From NCBI RefSeq assembly GCF_021462265.1, contig NZ_JAJONF010000008.1:1-64000 (forward strand): DNA of 64,000 nt. Direction: 5' to 3'. The translations under genes were made by a program, and so were the position numbers. Origin of the DNA: Streptomyces shenzhenensis. Its GTDB lineage: Bacteria > Actinomycetota > Actinomycetes > Streptomycetales > Streptomycetaceae. Below the pieces are notes generated by a model. That model saw nothing but the letters and a program-made list of their open reading frames with translations, ran no database searches and was not told where the DNA came from. Numbering within the stretch: position 1 is the first letter of the stretch; every line of letters begins with the position of its first letter. Positions 39,757 to 47,934 of this stretch are shown here, one piece after another.

Positions 39757-40755
39757 ATGGGCCGAGGGATGCGCCCCTTATCGCCCGAGAGCGGGCCGGT
39801 GGAGAGATTCGCGTGCGAATTGCGCGCATTACGATCCCTCGCAGGTGATCTGCCTTTCTGGAAGATGGCACGCCGCTGCGCTGTGGCCAAAAGCGCGCTG
39901 GCAGCGGCTGCGGCCGGCCGCAAGCTGCCTTCCGAAGCGGTGACCAGAGAGTTCGTGCGGGCATGCGGCGGGGACTGGATCTACTGGCAAGAGCGATGGG
40001 CACTGGCGAAAGCAGAGACCGAACGGAGCACCGATACACCGGGCAGGGAACTGGTCCATCGTCAGCCAGGCCTGGTGGTTGCCCCGAGCAGCCGGCTTCC
40101 GATGCGCTTCGCCGAACTCAACTCGACGCGGAGCGGTGGGGATTCCACGCTCGGCGCGCAAGCTCCGCCGCGGGGGCGACCCCGGCGGGTGGCCGCCATC
40201 GCACTGGTGCTCGCGGCGGTCGCCGTCGGCATGGGCCTGTCATGGACCATCTCGTTCCTCCACCACACTGGTGCGTCTCCGCAGACGGCCCTGGCGCCGG
40301 CCGACGGCACCGATCCGCAGCTGGCCGGATGTGGAAAGGACGCGGAGGACCTGGCCGTCGCCCCCGTGCGGCTCCGAGGCCCTCTCACCCTGCGCGGCCA
40401 CAGGCTCGCCAAGGGAACGCGGGTCGGGAGGGTGACCTTGCGCTACTCGTTTCACTGCGCAGGAGCCTGGGCCCGCTTCGACCCCGACCCCGTGATCGAC
40501 ACGGATCTCAAAGACAGCACCGGTGGCTCCACCACCGTGTGGGCCCAGCGCCCGGCCGACGCCACCCAGGAGACCTGGAGCATGGGACACGTCGACGAGT
40601 CGTACTCCGGGCTCCTGCTGACCGGTCTCGGCTGCGCCATCGCCGGTGCGCGCTTCGACGCGACCAACGAGAACATGGTCGCCGAAGGGCAGACCCCCTG
40701 TCTGCCCGTCCTCTCGGCCGACCGCCGGACGTCCACGCCCGCAGCGGGGCGATGA
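39757..40755 (+). CDS. HTH protein with membrane anchor and extracellular DUF2690 domain
   Basis: 332 aa from the ATG at 39757 (AGGGGGG upstream; a TTG two codons earlier is less likely). Residues about 15-85 form a helix-turn-helix module (FACELRALRSLAGDLPFWKMARRCAVAKSALAAAAAGRKLPSEAVTREFVRACGGD). One membrane helix lies at about 144-168. The outside part (DGTDPQLAGCGKDAEDLAVAPVRLRGPLTLRGHRLAKGTRVGRVTLRYSFHCAGAWARF) is DUF2690-like. It could sense an extracellular or membrane state and control the secreted DUF2690 protein. Confidence 0.8.
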   Translation: MGRGMRPLSPESGPVERFACELRALRSLAGDLPFWKMARRCAVAKSALAAAAAGRKLPSEAVTREFVRACGGDWIYWQERWALAKAETERSTDTPGRELVHRQPGLVVAPSSRLPMRFAELNSTRSGGDSTLGAQAPPRGRPRRVAAIALVLAAVAVGMGLSWTISFLHHTGASPQTALAPADGTDPQLAGCGKDAEDLAVAPVRLRGPLTLRGHRLAKGTRVGRVTLRYSFHCAGAWARFDPDPVIDTDLKDSTGGSTTVWAQRPADATQETWSMGHVDESYSGLLLTGLGCAIAGARFDATNENMVAEGQTPCLPVLSADRRTSTPAAGR

Positions 40756-40918
40756 GCCGGGTGCCTGCGCCCCTCGTCGGGCCACGTGCGTACGTAGTAC
40801 TTGACCGCGCCGACCGGGGACAGTCGTCGGGGGAGGTGGTCCCGTCGGCAGCCGGGGCGCCGAGGTCACCCGTGAACAGCGGAAACATACCGAGTGCGCG
40901 CACACGCCCAACAGAAAA

Positions 40919-40961
40919 CCGCGCCTTTCACCCGCGTGAGCTGCACGAGTGAAAGGCGCGG
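40919..40961 (-). terminator. Terminator of the dxr-rseP operon
   Basis: 13-bp stem ccgcgcctttcac/gtgaaaggcgcgg. On the minus strand it is followed by GGTTTTCTG. It lies 36 nt after the rseP stop. The remaining 160 nt to the HTH gene show no gene. Confidence 0.85.
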
Positions 40962-40996
40962 TACCGCAGCAAGCCCGATGAGAAATGATCGGCTGG

Positions 40997-42301
40997 TCAG
41001 CCGATGCGCACGGGATTGACTACGTCGGCGATGAGGACGAGGACCGTGAAGCAGACGAACACCCCGGCCACCACGTAGGCCACCGGCATCAGCTTCGCCA
41101 CGTCGAACGGGCCGGGGTCCGGGCGGCGCAGCACCTTCGCCAGGTTCCGGCGCAGCGACTCCCACAGGGCGCCCGCGATGTGCCCGCCGTCCAGCGGCAG
41201 CAGCGGGAGCATGTTGAAGAGGAACAGGGAGAGGTTGAAGCCGGCCACCAGCATCAGCGCCATGGCCAGCTGCTGGGTGGGCGGGATGTCCAGGGTGAAG
41301 ATCTCGCCGCCGACCCGCGCCGCGCCGACCACGCCCATCGGGGAGTCCGGCTGGCGGGGGGCTCCGTCGAAGGCCGCGTTCCACAGGGCCGGGATCTTGC
41401 CGGGAAGACCGGCGATGGAGTCGACGGCCTCGCCGAGGCGGTCGCCCATCCAGGTCACCGAGTCGCCGAAGTCCTGGCGGACGATGCCGGTGGCGGCGCT
41501 GAAGCCGAGGAAGCCGGCGGTGACGTACTGGCCCTGGACGATCTGGCCGCTGGAGTCCTTCTTGGCGACCTGGTTGGTGGCGATCTTCGCGTGCAGGGTG
41601 ACGTCCTGCCCCTTGCGGTCGACGACGATCGCGACCTGCTTGCCGGGGGTGGACCGGATCAGGTCGGAGAGCTGGTTCCAGCTGGTGGTCCGCACCCCGT
41701 CGAAGGAGAGGATCTTGTCGCCGGCCTTGAGGCCCGCGGCGGCGGCCGGGGCGGCGGCGTCGGTCTTCTTGCAGGTGTCGCGGTTCTCGCTCTGCGCGAT
41801 CACGCACTGGGAGACCGAGCTGACCGTGGTGGTCTGCTGGCTGATGCCGAAGCCCATCAGGACCGTGAGGAACAGCGCCACGGCCAGGACCAGGTTCATG
41901 AACGGGCCCGCGAACATCACGATCACGCGCTTCCAGGGGGCGCGCGTGTAGAAGAGGCGGGTCTCGTCGCCGGGCTGGAGCTCCTCGAAGGCCGCCGAGC
42001 GGGCGTCCTCGATCATGCTGCGCCAGGGCGAGGTGGAGCGGGCGCTGATCCGGCCGTCGGCACCCGGCGGGAACATGCCGATCATGCGGATGTAGCCGCC
42101 CAGCGGGACGGCCTTGATGCCGTACTCCGTGTCGCCCTTGTGCCGCGACCAGATGGTCGGGCCGAAGCCGACCATGTACTGCGGGACCCGGATGCCGAAG
42201 AGCTTGGCGGTGGACAGATGCCCCAGTTCGTGCCAGGCGATCGAGACCAGCAGGCCGACCACGAAGACGACTATGCCGAGGATCATCATCAGGGCTGTCA
42301 T
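40997..42301 (-). CDS. rseP: RseP/site-2 family intramembrane metalloprotease
   Basis: 434 aa. M50 family protease that cuts membrane-bound substrates such as anti-sigma factors. The zinc motif HELGH lies in [16 protein letters not shown] (about residue 25) on the first helix. A PDZ domain follows ([29 protein letters not shown]), and [21 protein letters not shown] is the second active-site segment. ATGA overlap with dxr, as in other actinobacteria. Its client in this strain is unknown. Confidence 0.94.
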   Translation of the reverse strand: MTALMMILGIVVFVVGLLVSIAWHELGHLSTAKLFGIRVPQYMVGFGPTIWSRHKGDTEYGIKAVPLGGYIRMIGMFPPGADGRISARSTSPWRSMIEDARSAAFEELQPGDETRLFYTRAPWKRVIVMFAGPFMNLVLAVALFLTVLMGFGISQQTTTVSSVSQCVIAQSENRDTCKKTDAAAPAAAAGLKAGDKILSFDGVRTTSWNQLSDLIRSTPGKQVAIVVDRKGQDVTLHAKIATNQVAKKDSSGQIVQGQYVTAGFLGFSAATGIVRQDFGDSVTWMGDRLGEAVDSIAGLPGKIPALWNAAFDGAPRQPDSPMGVVGAARVGGEIFTLDIPPTQQLAMALMLVAGFNLSLFLFNMLPLLPLDGGHIAGALWESLRRNLAKVLRRPDPGPFDVAKLMPVAYVVAGVFVCFTVLVLIADVVNPVRIG

Positions 42302-43569
42302 GCACGCGCCTCCGCGGTCGCCTTCTGCGCTGTCAGTTCCCGGGCCCGGATCCGCGCCCAGGTCTCCGCTTCAAGTACGTCCGGCACGGTGAGCGAAGTT
42401 CCCGTACGGGGGGTGCCGTGCTCCTCGACCACCCGGGTCACGGTCTCCATGATGCCGTTGAAGGGCAGCAGACCGGCCCGGAAGGCCTCGACGCACTCCT
42501 CGTTGGCCGCATTGAACACCGCCGGCGCGGTGCCCGCGAGCTCACCGACGTGCCGGGCCAGGTTCACGGACGGGAAGGCCTCGTTGTCCAGCGGGAAGAA
42601 CTCCCACGTGGACGCCTTGCTCCAGTCGAAGGCGGGCGCCGCGTCCGGGACCCGTTCGGGCCAGCCGAGACCGATGGCGATCGGCCCCCGCATGTCGGGG
42701 GGCGTCGCCTGCGCGATCGTGGATCCGTCCGTGAACTCGACCATCGAGTGGACATACGACTGCGGGTGCACGACCACCTCAATGCGGTCGAAGGGAATGT
42801 CGTAGAGGAGGTGCGCCTCGATGACTTCCAGCCCCTTGTTGACCAGGGTCGCGGAGTTGATCGTGATGACCGGCCCCATCGCCCAGGTGGGGTGGGCGAG
42901 CGCTTCCTCGACCGTCACCTGGGCCAGGTCGGTCTTGGTGCGGCCCCGGAAGGGCCCCCCGGAGGCCGTGACGACCAGCTTGCGGACGTCGGCCCGCGTC
43001 CCCGCCGCCAGCGACTGGAAGAGCGCCGCGTGCTCCGAGTCCACCGGGATGATCTGGCCGGGCTTGGCCAGCGCCTTGACCAGCGGGCCGCCGACGATCA
43101 GCGACTCCTTGTTGGCGAGCGCGAGGGTGCGGCCCGCCTCCAGGGCGGCGAGGGTGGGCGCGAGGCCGATGGAGCCGGTGATGCCGTTGAGCACGGTGTG
43201 GCAGCCGGAGGCGGCGACGTGCGTGGCCGCGTCGGGTCCGGCGAGGATCTCGGGGAGCGGTTCGCCGGGGCCGTACAGCGCCGTGAGCGCCTCGCGCAGC
43301 GCCGGTACGACGTCCTCGCGGGCGACGGCGACGGTGCGCACCCGCAGCCGGTGCGCCTGCTCGGCGAGGAGGGCGATCCGGCCGCCGTGGGCGGACAGGG
43401 CGGTGACCCGGAAGCGGTCGGGGTTGCGCAGGACGAGGTCGATGGCCTGGGTGCCGATCGATCCGGTGGAGCCGAGGATCACCACGTCCTTCGGGCCGTC
43501 GCCCACGAGCGGGTCGTACACGAGGTGCGGGTCGGCGAGGGGTGCCGGACTGGCGGGACTGTCGGTCAT
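42298..43569 (-). CDS. dxr: 1-deoxy-D-xylulose-5-phosphate reductoisomerase
   Basis: 423 aa. First committed step of the non-mevalonate isoprenoid pathway (DXP to MEP, NADPH and metal). The nucleotide-binding [14 protein letters not shown] (about residue 32), [22 protein letters not shown] and TASGGPFRG motifs are intact. The N-terminus is extended by about 25 residues relative to enterobacterial forms. It leads the dxr-rseP operon. Confidence 0.97.
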   Translation of the reverse strand: MTDSPASPAPLADPHLVYDPLVGDGPKDVVILGSTGSIGTQAIDLVLRNPDRFRVTALSAHGGRIALLAEQAHRLRVRTVAVAREDVVPALREALTALYGPGEPLPEILAGPDAATHVAASGCHTVLNGITGSIGLAPTLAALEAGRTLALANKESLIVGGPLVKALAKPGQIIPVDSEHAALFQSLAAGTRADVRKLVVTASGGPFRGRTKTDLAQVTVEEALAHPTWAMGPVITINSATLVNKGLEVIEAHLLYDIPFDRIEVVVHPQSYVHSMVEFTDGSTIAQATPPDMRGPIAIGLGWPERVPDAAPAFDWSKASTWEFFPLDNEAFPSVNLARHVGELAGTAPAVFNAANEECVEAFRAGLLPFNGIMETVTRVVEEHGTPRTGTSLTVPDVLEAETWARIRARELTAQKATAEARA

Positions 43570-43759
43570 CCCCCCATTGTGGCCGCATCCGATGCCCGCG
43601 AGGACAGCGCGTCCCGCACGCGCGTGCCTTATCAGTCCTTGGCGTCGTATGGAGCGGAATTCCCTTTGTCAGGGCCGCGTGAAGATCGCGTGATAACACT
43701 TCTGTCGGGTCGGCGGGGATGACCGGCCCGACCGGAAGACATCCTGGGGGGATCTCTCC

Positions 43760-44218
43760 ATGCGTCATTTGCGCATACGCGCCGCCCTGCCCGCGCTCGC
43801 GGGCGCCGCGCTGCTCACCGGCACCGTGCTCAGCACTCCGGCGCAGGCGGCCGGCGGCGTGACCATCTACCACGTCTGGTTCGACAGCCCGGGCAGCGAC
43901 AACCGCTCCAACGCCAGCCTCAACGCCGAGTGGGTGCAGATCAAGAACACCGGCGGTTCGGCCGTCTCGCTGGGGGGCTGGGTCCTGAAGGACGCCTCGA
44001 ACCACCGCTACGTCTTCAAGAGCGTGAAGATCGGCGCCCACAAGACGATGAAGGTGCACACCGGCCGGGGCACGGACACCGCGTCGGACAAGTTCCAGAA
44101 CCGCCGTGCCTACGTGTGGAACAACACCAGCGACACGGCGACGCTGACCAAGGCGAGTGGCGCCAAGGTCGACTCCTGCTCCTGGACGACGCGGGATCCG
44201 AGCGACAAGTACTGCTGA
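43760..44218 (+). CDS. Secreted lamin-tail-domain protein
   Basis: 152 aa. Sec signal peptide (LRIRAALPALAGAALLTGTVLSTPAQA, cleaved about residue 30). The mature chain is a single LTD fold: LNAEWVQIKNTGGSAVSLGGWVLKDASNHRYVFKSVKIGAHKTMKVHTGRGTDTASDKFQNR and YVWNNTSDTATLTKASGAKVDSCSW. Such domains are common in Streptomyces secretomes; the role is unknown. GGGGGG upstream serves as ribosome-binding site. Its stop lies only one base from the stop of the convergent acyl-CoA dehydrogenase gene. Confidence 0.9.
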   Translation: MRHLRIRAALPALAGAALLTGTVLSTPAQAAGGVTIYHVWFDSPGSDNRSNASLNAEWVQIKNTGGSAVSLGGWVLKDASNHRYVFKSVKIGAHKTMKVHTGRGTDTASDKFQNRRAYVWNNTSDTATLTKASGAKVDSCSWTTRDPSDKYC

Positions 44219-44219
44219 A

Positions 44220-46154
44220 TCACCCGAAGGGGCGGCGGACGTTCTCCCGCCGGGACGGCCCGGGGGTCGCGTCGGCGATCCACGGGCCGTCGCCCGACGG
44301 GTCGACGATCCCCCGCTCCAGCCATGCGAAGGAACCGCCGAGCACGCCCTTGACGACCTTGCGGTCCAGGTCGTCGGTGTTCGACCACAGGCGGTTGAAC
44401 AGCTCGTCGACGCGGATGCGGGCCTGCCGGCAGAACGCGTCGGCGAGCAGGTAGGCCTCGCGGCCGTGGTCGCCCTGGCGGCGCAGCAGTTCGGCGCGCA
44501 CACAGGCCGCGCTCATCGCGAACAGTTCGGCGCCGATGTCCACCACCCTGCCCAGGAAGCCCTGCTTGGTCTCCATCCGGCCCTGCCAGCGGGACATGGC
44601 GTAGAAGGTGGAGCGAGCCAGTTTGCGGGCGTGGCGCTCCACGAAGCGCAGGTGCGGGGCGAGGTCCACGCCGTGCTTGAAGTCGCCGTACGACGTGGGG
44701 AGCTGGCCCGGTCCCGCGACCAGCTTCGGCAGCCACTTGGCGTAGAAGACGCCCGCGTTCGCGCCCGCCCTCGCCTTGTCCTGGAGCGACTTGTCGGGGT
44801 CGATGAGGTCACCGGCCACCGAGAGGTGGGCGTCGACGGCCTCGCGGGCGATCAGCAGGTGCATGATCTCCGTGGAGCCCTCGAAGATGCGGTTGATGCG
44901 CAGGTCGCGCAGGAGCTGCTCGGCGGGGACGGCGCGTTCGCCGCGGGCCTTCAGCGACTCCGCCGTCTCGAAGCCGCGGCCGCCGCGGATCTGGACCAGC
45001 TCGTCCGCCATCAGGCAGGCCATCTCGGAGCCGTAGAGCTTGGCGAGGGCGGCCTCGATGCGGATGTCGTTGCGGTTCTCGTCGGCCATCTGGGAGGACA
45101 GGTCGACGACCGCCTCCAGGGCGAAGGTGGTCGCCGCGATGAAGCTGATCTTGGAGCCGACCGCCTCGTGCAGCGCGACCGGCTTGCCCCACTGCTCGCG
45201 GACCGCCGACCACTCGCGGGCGATCTTCAGACACCACTTGCCGGCGCCCACGCACATGGCGGGGAGCGAGAGCCGCCCGGTGTTGAGCGTGGTGAGGGCG
45301 ATCTTCAGGCCCGCTCCCTCGGCGCCGATGCGGTTGGCCGCCGGGACCCGGACCTGGTGGAAGCGGGTGACGCCGTTCTCGATGCCGCGCAGGCCCATGA
45401 AGGCGTTGCGGTTCTCGACGGTGACGCCCGGGGAGTCCGCCTCGACGACGAAGGCCGTGATGCCGCCCTTGCGGTCCTCCGTCGCGGGCACGCGGGCCAT
45501 GACGACCAGGAGGTCGGCGACCACGCCGTTGGTGGTCCACAGCTTCACCCCGTCGAGGACGTAGTCGTCCCCGTCCGGTACGGCGGTGGTGGCCAGGCGC
45601 GCCGGGTCCGAGCCGACGTCCGGCTCGGTGAGCAGGAACGCCGAGATGTCGGTGCGGGCGCAGCGGGGCAGGAAGGCGTCCTTCTGCTGCTGGGTGCCGA
45701 AGATCTTCAGCGGCTGCGGCACGCCGATCGACTGGTGGGCGGAGAGCAGCGCGCCGACCGCCGGGTTCGCGGAGCCGACCAGGGAGAGGGCCCGGTTGTA
45801 GTAGACCTGGGTGAGACCGAGGCCGCCGTACTTGGTGTCGATCTTCATGCCGAGGGCGCCGAGTTCCTTGAGGCCGGCGATCACCTCGTCCGGGATGCGT
45901 GCCTCGCGCTCGATGAGCGCGGAGTCGATCTTCGTCTCGCAGAACTCGCGCAGCCGCGCCAGGAACTCCTCGCCGCGCTGCACGTCCTCGTCCGCCGGGA
46001 GCGGATGCGGGTGGATGAGGTCGAGCCGGAAGCGCCCGAGGAACAGTTCCTTGGCGAAGCTGGGCTTGCGCCAGTCCTGTTCCCGGGCGGCCTCCGCCAC
46101 CTGGCGGGCCTCCCGCTCGGTGACGGTGGGTTTCTTGGTGGTGGGGGCGGACAT
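44220..46154 (-). CDS. Acyl-CoA dehydrogenase, large (VLCAD-like) type
   Basis: 644 aa. FAD enzyme of fatty-acid beta-oxidation. The N-terminal helical domain is followed by FLLTEPDVGSDPARLATTAVPDGDDYVLDGVKLWTTNG (FAD/substrate loop) and AVREQWGKPVALHEAVGSKISF, then QIRGGRGFETAESLKARGERAVPAEQLLRDLRINRIFEGSTEIMHLLIARE. The extra C-terminal 200 residues are typical of the long forms. Likely the SCO5692-type core gene. TTACCGACCAG at 46198 upstream could be a TetR-type half operator. Confidence 0.93.
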   Translation of the reverse strand: MSAPTTKKPTVTEREARQVAEAAREQDWRKPSFAKELFLGRFRLDLIHPHPLPADEDVQRGEEFLARLREFCETKIDSALIEREARIPDEVIAGLKELGALGMKIDTKYGGLGLTQVYYNRALSLVGSANPAVGALLSAHQSIGVPQPLKIFGTQQQKDAFLPRCARTDISAFLLTEPDVGSDPARLATTAVPDGDDYVLDGVKLWTTNGVVADLLVVMARVPATEDRKGGITAFVVEADSPGVTVENRNAFMGLRGIENGVTRFHQVRVPAANRIGAEGAGLKIALTTLNTGRLSLPAMCVGAGKWCLKIAREWSAVREQWGKPVALHEAVGSKISFIAATTFALEAVVDLSSQMADENRNDIRIEAALAKLYGSEMACLMADELVQIRGGRGFETAESLKARGERAVPAEQLLRDLRINRIFEGSTEIMHLLIAREAVDAHLSVAGDLIDPDKSLQDKARAGANAGVFYAKWLPKLVAGPGQLPTSYGDFKHGVDLAPHLRFVERHARKLARSTFYAMSRWQGRMETKQGFLGRVVDIGAELFAMSAACVRAELLRRQGDHGREAYLLADAFCRQARIRVDELFNRLWSNTDDLDRKVVKGVLGGSFAWLERGIVDPSGDGPWIADATPGPSRRENVRRPFG

Positions 46155-46733
46155 TAAGGCTCACCTCGCCACAAAAGGGGTTGTTGAGGACCGTTCGTTA
46201 CCGACCAGTGCTACTGGATCGTTGGTACCCGAAACGGGCCGCCCCTACCAGCCCTCGCGGTCCGATCGGCTGACAGGCCGACGATCCCGACGCGTCTGCC
46301 GGCCGATCCCGACGGGGTACGACGCGGTGTCCAGCCGGCCCGAACCCCCGAAGACCTCGGCCGCTGCCGGACCGGTGCCGGAGAGGCACCTGCCACCGCC
46401 CGCCCGGCCCACCGGCGCCTGCGCCATGCCGGCACCGGCGGCGGCGAGGGTCTTGAAGGGTGCGGACCTCAGGAACTCGGCGCCGGACTCGACGCCGGAG
46501 CGGTGCCTGCCGTCGCCCGCCCGGCCCACGGGCCCGCGCCACGGCGGCCCCCGCGGCGGCGGGTGCGACCGGGTCGGCCGGGAGCGTCTTCGCCGCCTTC
46601 GCGGGCGTGGTCTGCGGTGTTGCGTGAAGGGGGCCATCCGGGGGACGGTTCGGGGTACGACCCCGGTGACGGCCGTACGACCTCTCGGTGGCCGCCGCCC
46701 ATCCGGAGTGCCGAGGACGCCTCAGCAATTCGT

Positions 46734-46751
46734 TGTCGAAGCGCTTCGACA
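46734..46751. promoter_or_regulatory. LacI-type operator 1
   Basis: Perfect 18-bp palindrome tgtcgaagcgcttcgaca, 105 nt before the regulator's ATG. It overlaps a possible -35 (TTGTCG, 46733) and lies just before a TATGGA -10 (46755). Confidence 0.85.
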
Positions 46752-46822
46752 TCCTATGGACACCCACCCCCACTGAAGCTACTGTCGAACCACCCTCACT
46801 CACCCTTGTCAGCAACGCGCAC

Positions 46823-46839
46823 TGTCGAAGCGCTTCACA
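46823..46839. promoter_or_regulatory. LacI-type operator 2
   Basis: tgtcgaagcgcttcaca: core gaagcgcttc with one arm mismatch, 17 nt before the regulator's ATG. It probably gives autoregulation, jointly with operator 1. Confidence 0.82.
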
Positions 46840-46855
46840 AAGCTTGGAGAGCTGG

Positions 46856-47869
46856 ATGGTCACCCTCGCCGAGGTCGCCCAGCACGCCGGAGTCTCGGCG
46901 AGCACGGTGAGCTATGTCCTCAGCGGCAAGCGGTCCATCTCCACCACCACCCGGCAGCGGGTCGAGCAGAGCATCCGCGAACTGGGCTACCACCCGAACG
47001 CGGGCGCCCGCGCCCTGGCCAGCAGCCGGTCGAACATCATCGCGCTGATGATCCCGCTGCGTACGGACATGTACGTGCCGGTGATGATGGAGATCGCGAT
47101 CGCCGTGGCCACCACGGCCCGCCTGCACGGCTACGACGTCCTGCTGCTCACCGGCGAGGAGGGCCCGGACGCGGTACGCCGGGTCACCGGCAGCGGGCTC
47201 GCCGACGCCATGATCCTGATGGACGTGGAGCTGGAGGACGAGCGGCTGCCGCTGCTCAGGCAGACCGACCAGCCCTGCGTGCTCATCGGCCTGCCCGCCT
47301 CCACCTCCGGGCTGACCTGTGTCGATCTCGACTTCGGGGCGACCGGCGCCCTGTGCGTGGAGCACCTCGCGAAACTCGGTCACCGTGACATCGCTGTCAT
47401 CGGCGAGGCCCCGGCCGTCTACGAGCGGCACACCGGCTTCGCCGAGCGCACTCTGGACGGACTCCGGTCCCGGGCCCGGGAGTTGGGTCTCAGGGTGCTG
47501 CACCGGCCGTGCGAGGGCGGGTACGACGCGATGGCCCTCACGCTGGCCCGGATCTTCGACGAGCGCCCCGGCACCACGGGCTTCGTCGTCCAGAACGAGT
47601 CGGCGGTGGAGCCGCTGCTCGCGCTGCTGCGCCAGCAGGGCCGGGCCGTGCCCGAGGACGTGTCCGTGGTCGCGATCTGCCCGGACCAGGTCGCCGTCCA
47701 GGCCTCGGTGCGGCTGACCTCGGTCGCCATCCCCGCCCAGGAGATGGGCCGGTACGCCGTGGAGCACCTGGTCGCCAAGCTGGACGGCCGGGGCAGTGAC
47801 GAAGTCCTGCTGATCGCACCCGAGTTGACGGTACGGGCGAGCACGGGACCGGCGCCGGCCGGGTCCTGA
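46856..47869 (+). CDS. LacI family transcriptional regulator of the glycan locus
   Basis: 337 aa from the ATG at 46856 (GGAGAG six bases upstream). An N-terminal HTH with hinge (VTLAEVAQHAGVSASTVSYVLSGKRSISTTTRQRVEQSIRELGYHPNAGARALASSRS) is followed by a periplasmic-binding-like sensor domain (IALMIPLRTDMYVPVMMEIAIAVATTARLHGYDVLLLTGEE). Operators matching LacI symmetry lie upstream of itself, the importer operon and the GH3 gene. It is cotranscribed with GH31. Most likely a repressor released by a xyloglucan-derived sugar; the inducer is not known. Confidence 0.92.
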   Translation: MVTLAEVAQHAGVSASTVSYVLSGKRSISTTTRQRVEQSIRELGYHPNAGARALASSRSNIIALMIPLRTDMYVPVMMEIAIAVATTARLHGYDVLLLTGEEGPDAVRRVTGSGLADAMILMDVELEDERLPLLRQTDQPCVLIGLPASTSGLTCVDLDFGATGALCVEHLAKLGHRDIAVIGEAPAVYERHTGFAERTLDGLRSRARELGLRVLHRPCEGGYDAMALTLARIFDERPGTTGFVVQNESAVEPLLALLRQQGRAVPEDVSVVAICPDQVAVQASVRLTSVAIPAQEMGRYAVEHLVAKLDGRGSDEVLLIAPELTVRASTGPAPAGS

Positions 47870-47934
47870 CCCCTTCGCAGTGCCCCGTCCCCGCGGGGCA
47901 CCCCTCTGTCTGCACTCCTCCAGGAGCACGTGAC

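Larger units (their letters stand above)
46155..46855. other. Control region with degenerate duplicated DNA
   Basis: 701 nt between the acyl-CoA dehydrogenase and lacI-type genes. No convincing gene. Two related ~70-nt GC-rich stretches (around 46371-46445 and 46492-46560) share gcccgcccggcccac and ggcggcg. The right part carries the two operator palindromes (46734-46751, 46823-46839) and a TTGTCG-16 nt-TATGGA promoter candidate in which the first operator sits. Confidence 0.55.

Noticed and set aside
39488..40039. Minus-strand frame in the DUF2690 divergent region
   Set aside because: It overlaps the HTH gene antisense and ends in a hairpin; composition is not that of a gene.
46198..46905. 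235-codon minus-strand frame across the region upstream of lacI
   Set aside because: It runs through both operator palindromes, is Arg/Pro-rich with no family resemblance, and has no start signal.
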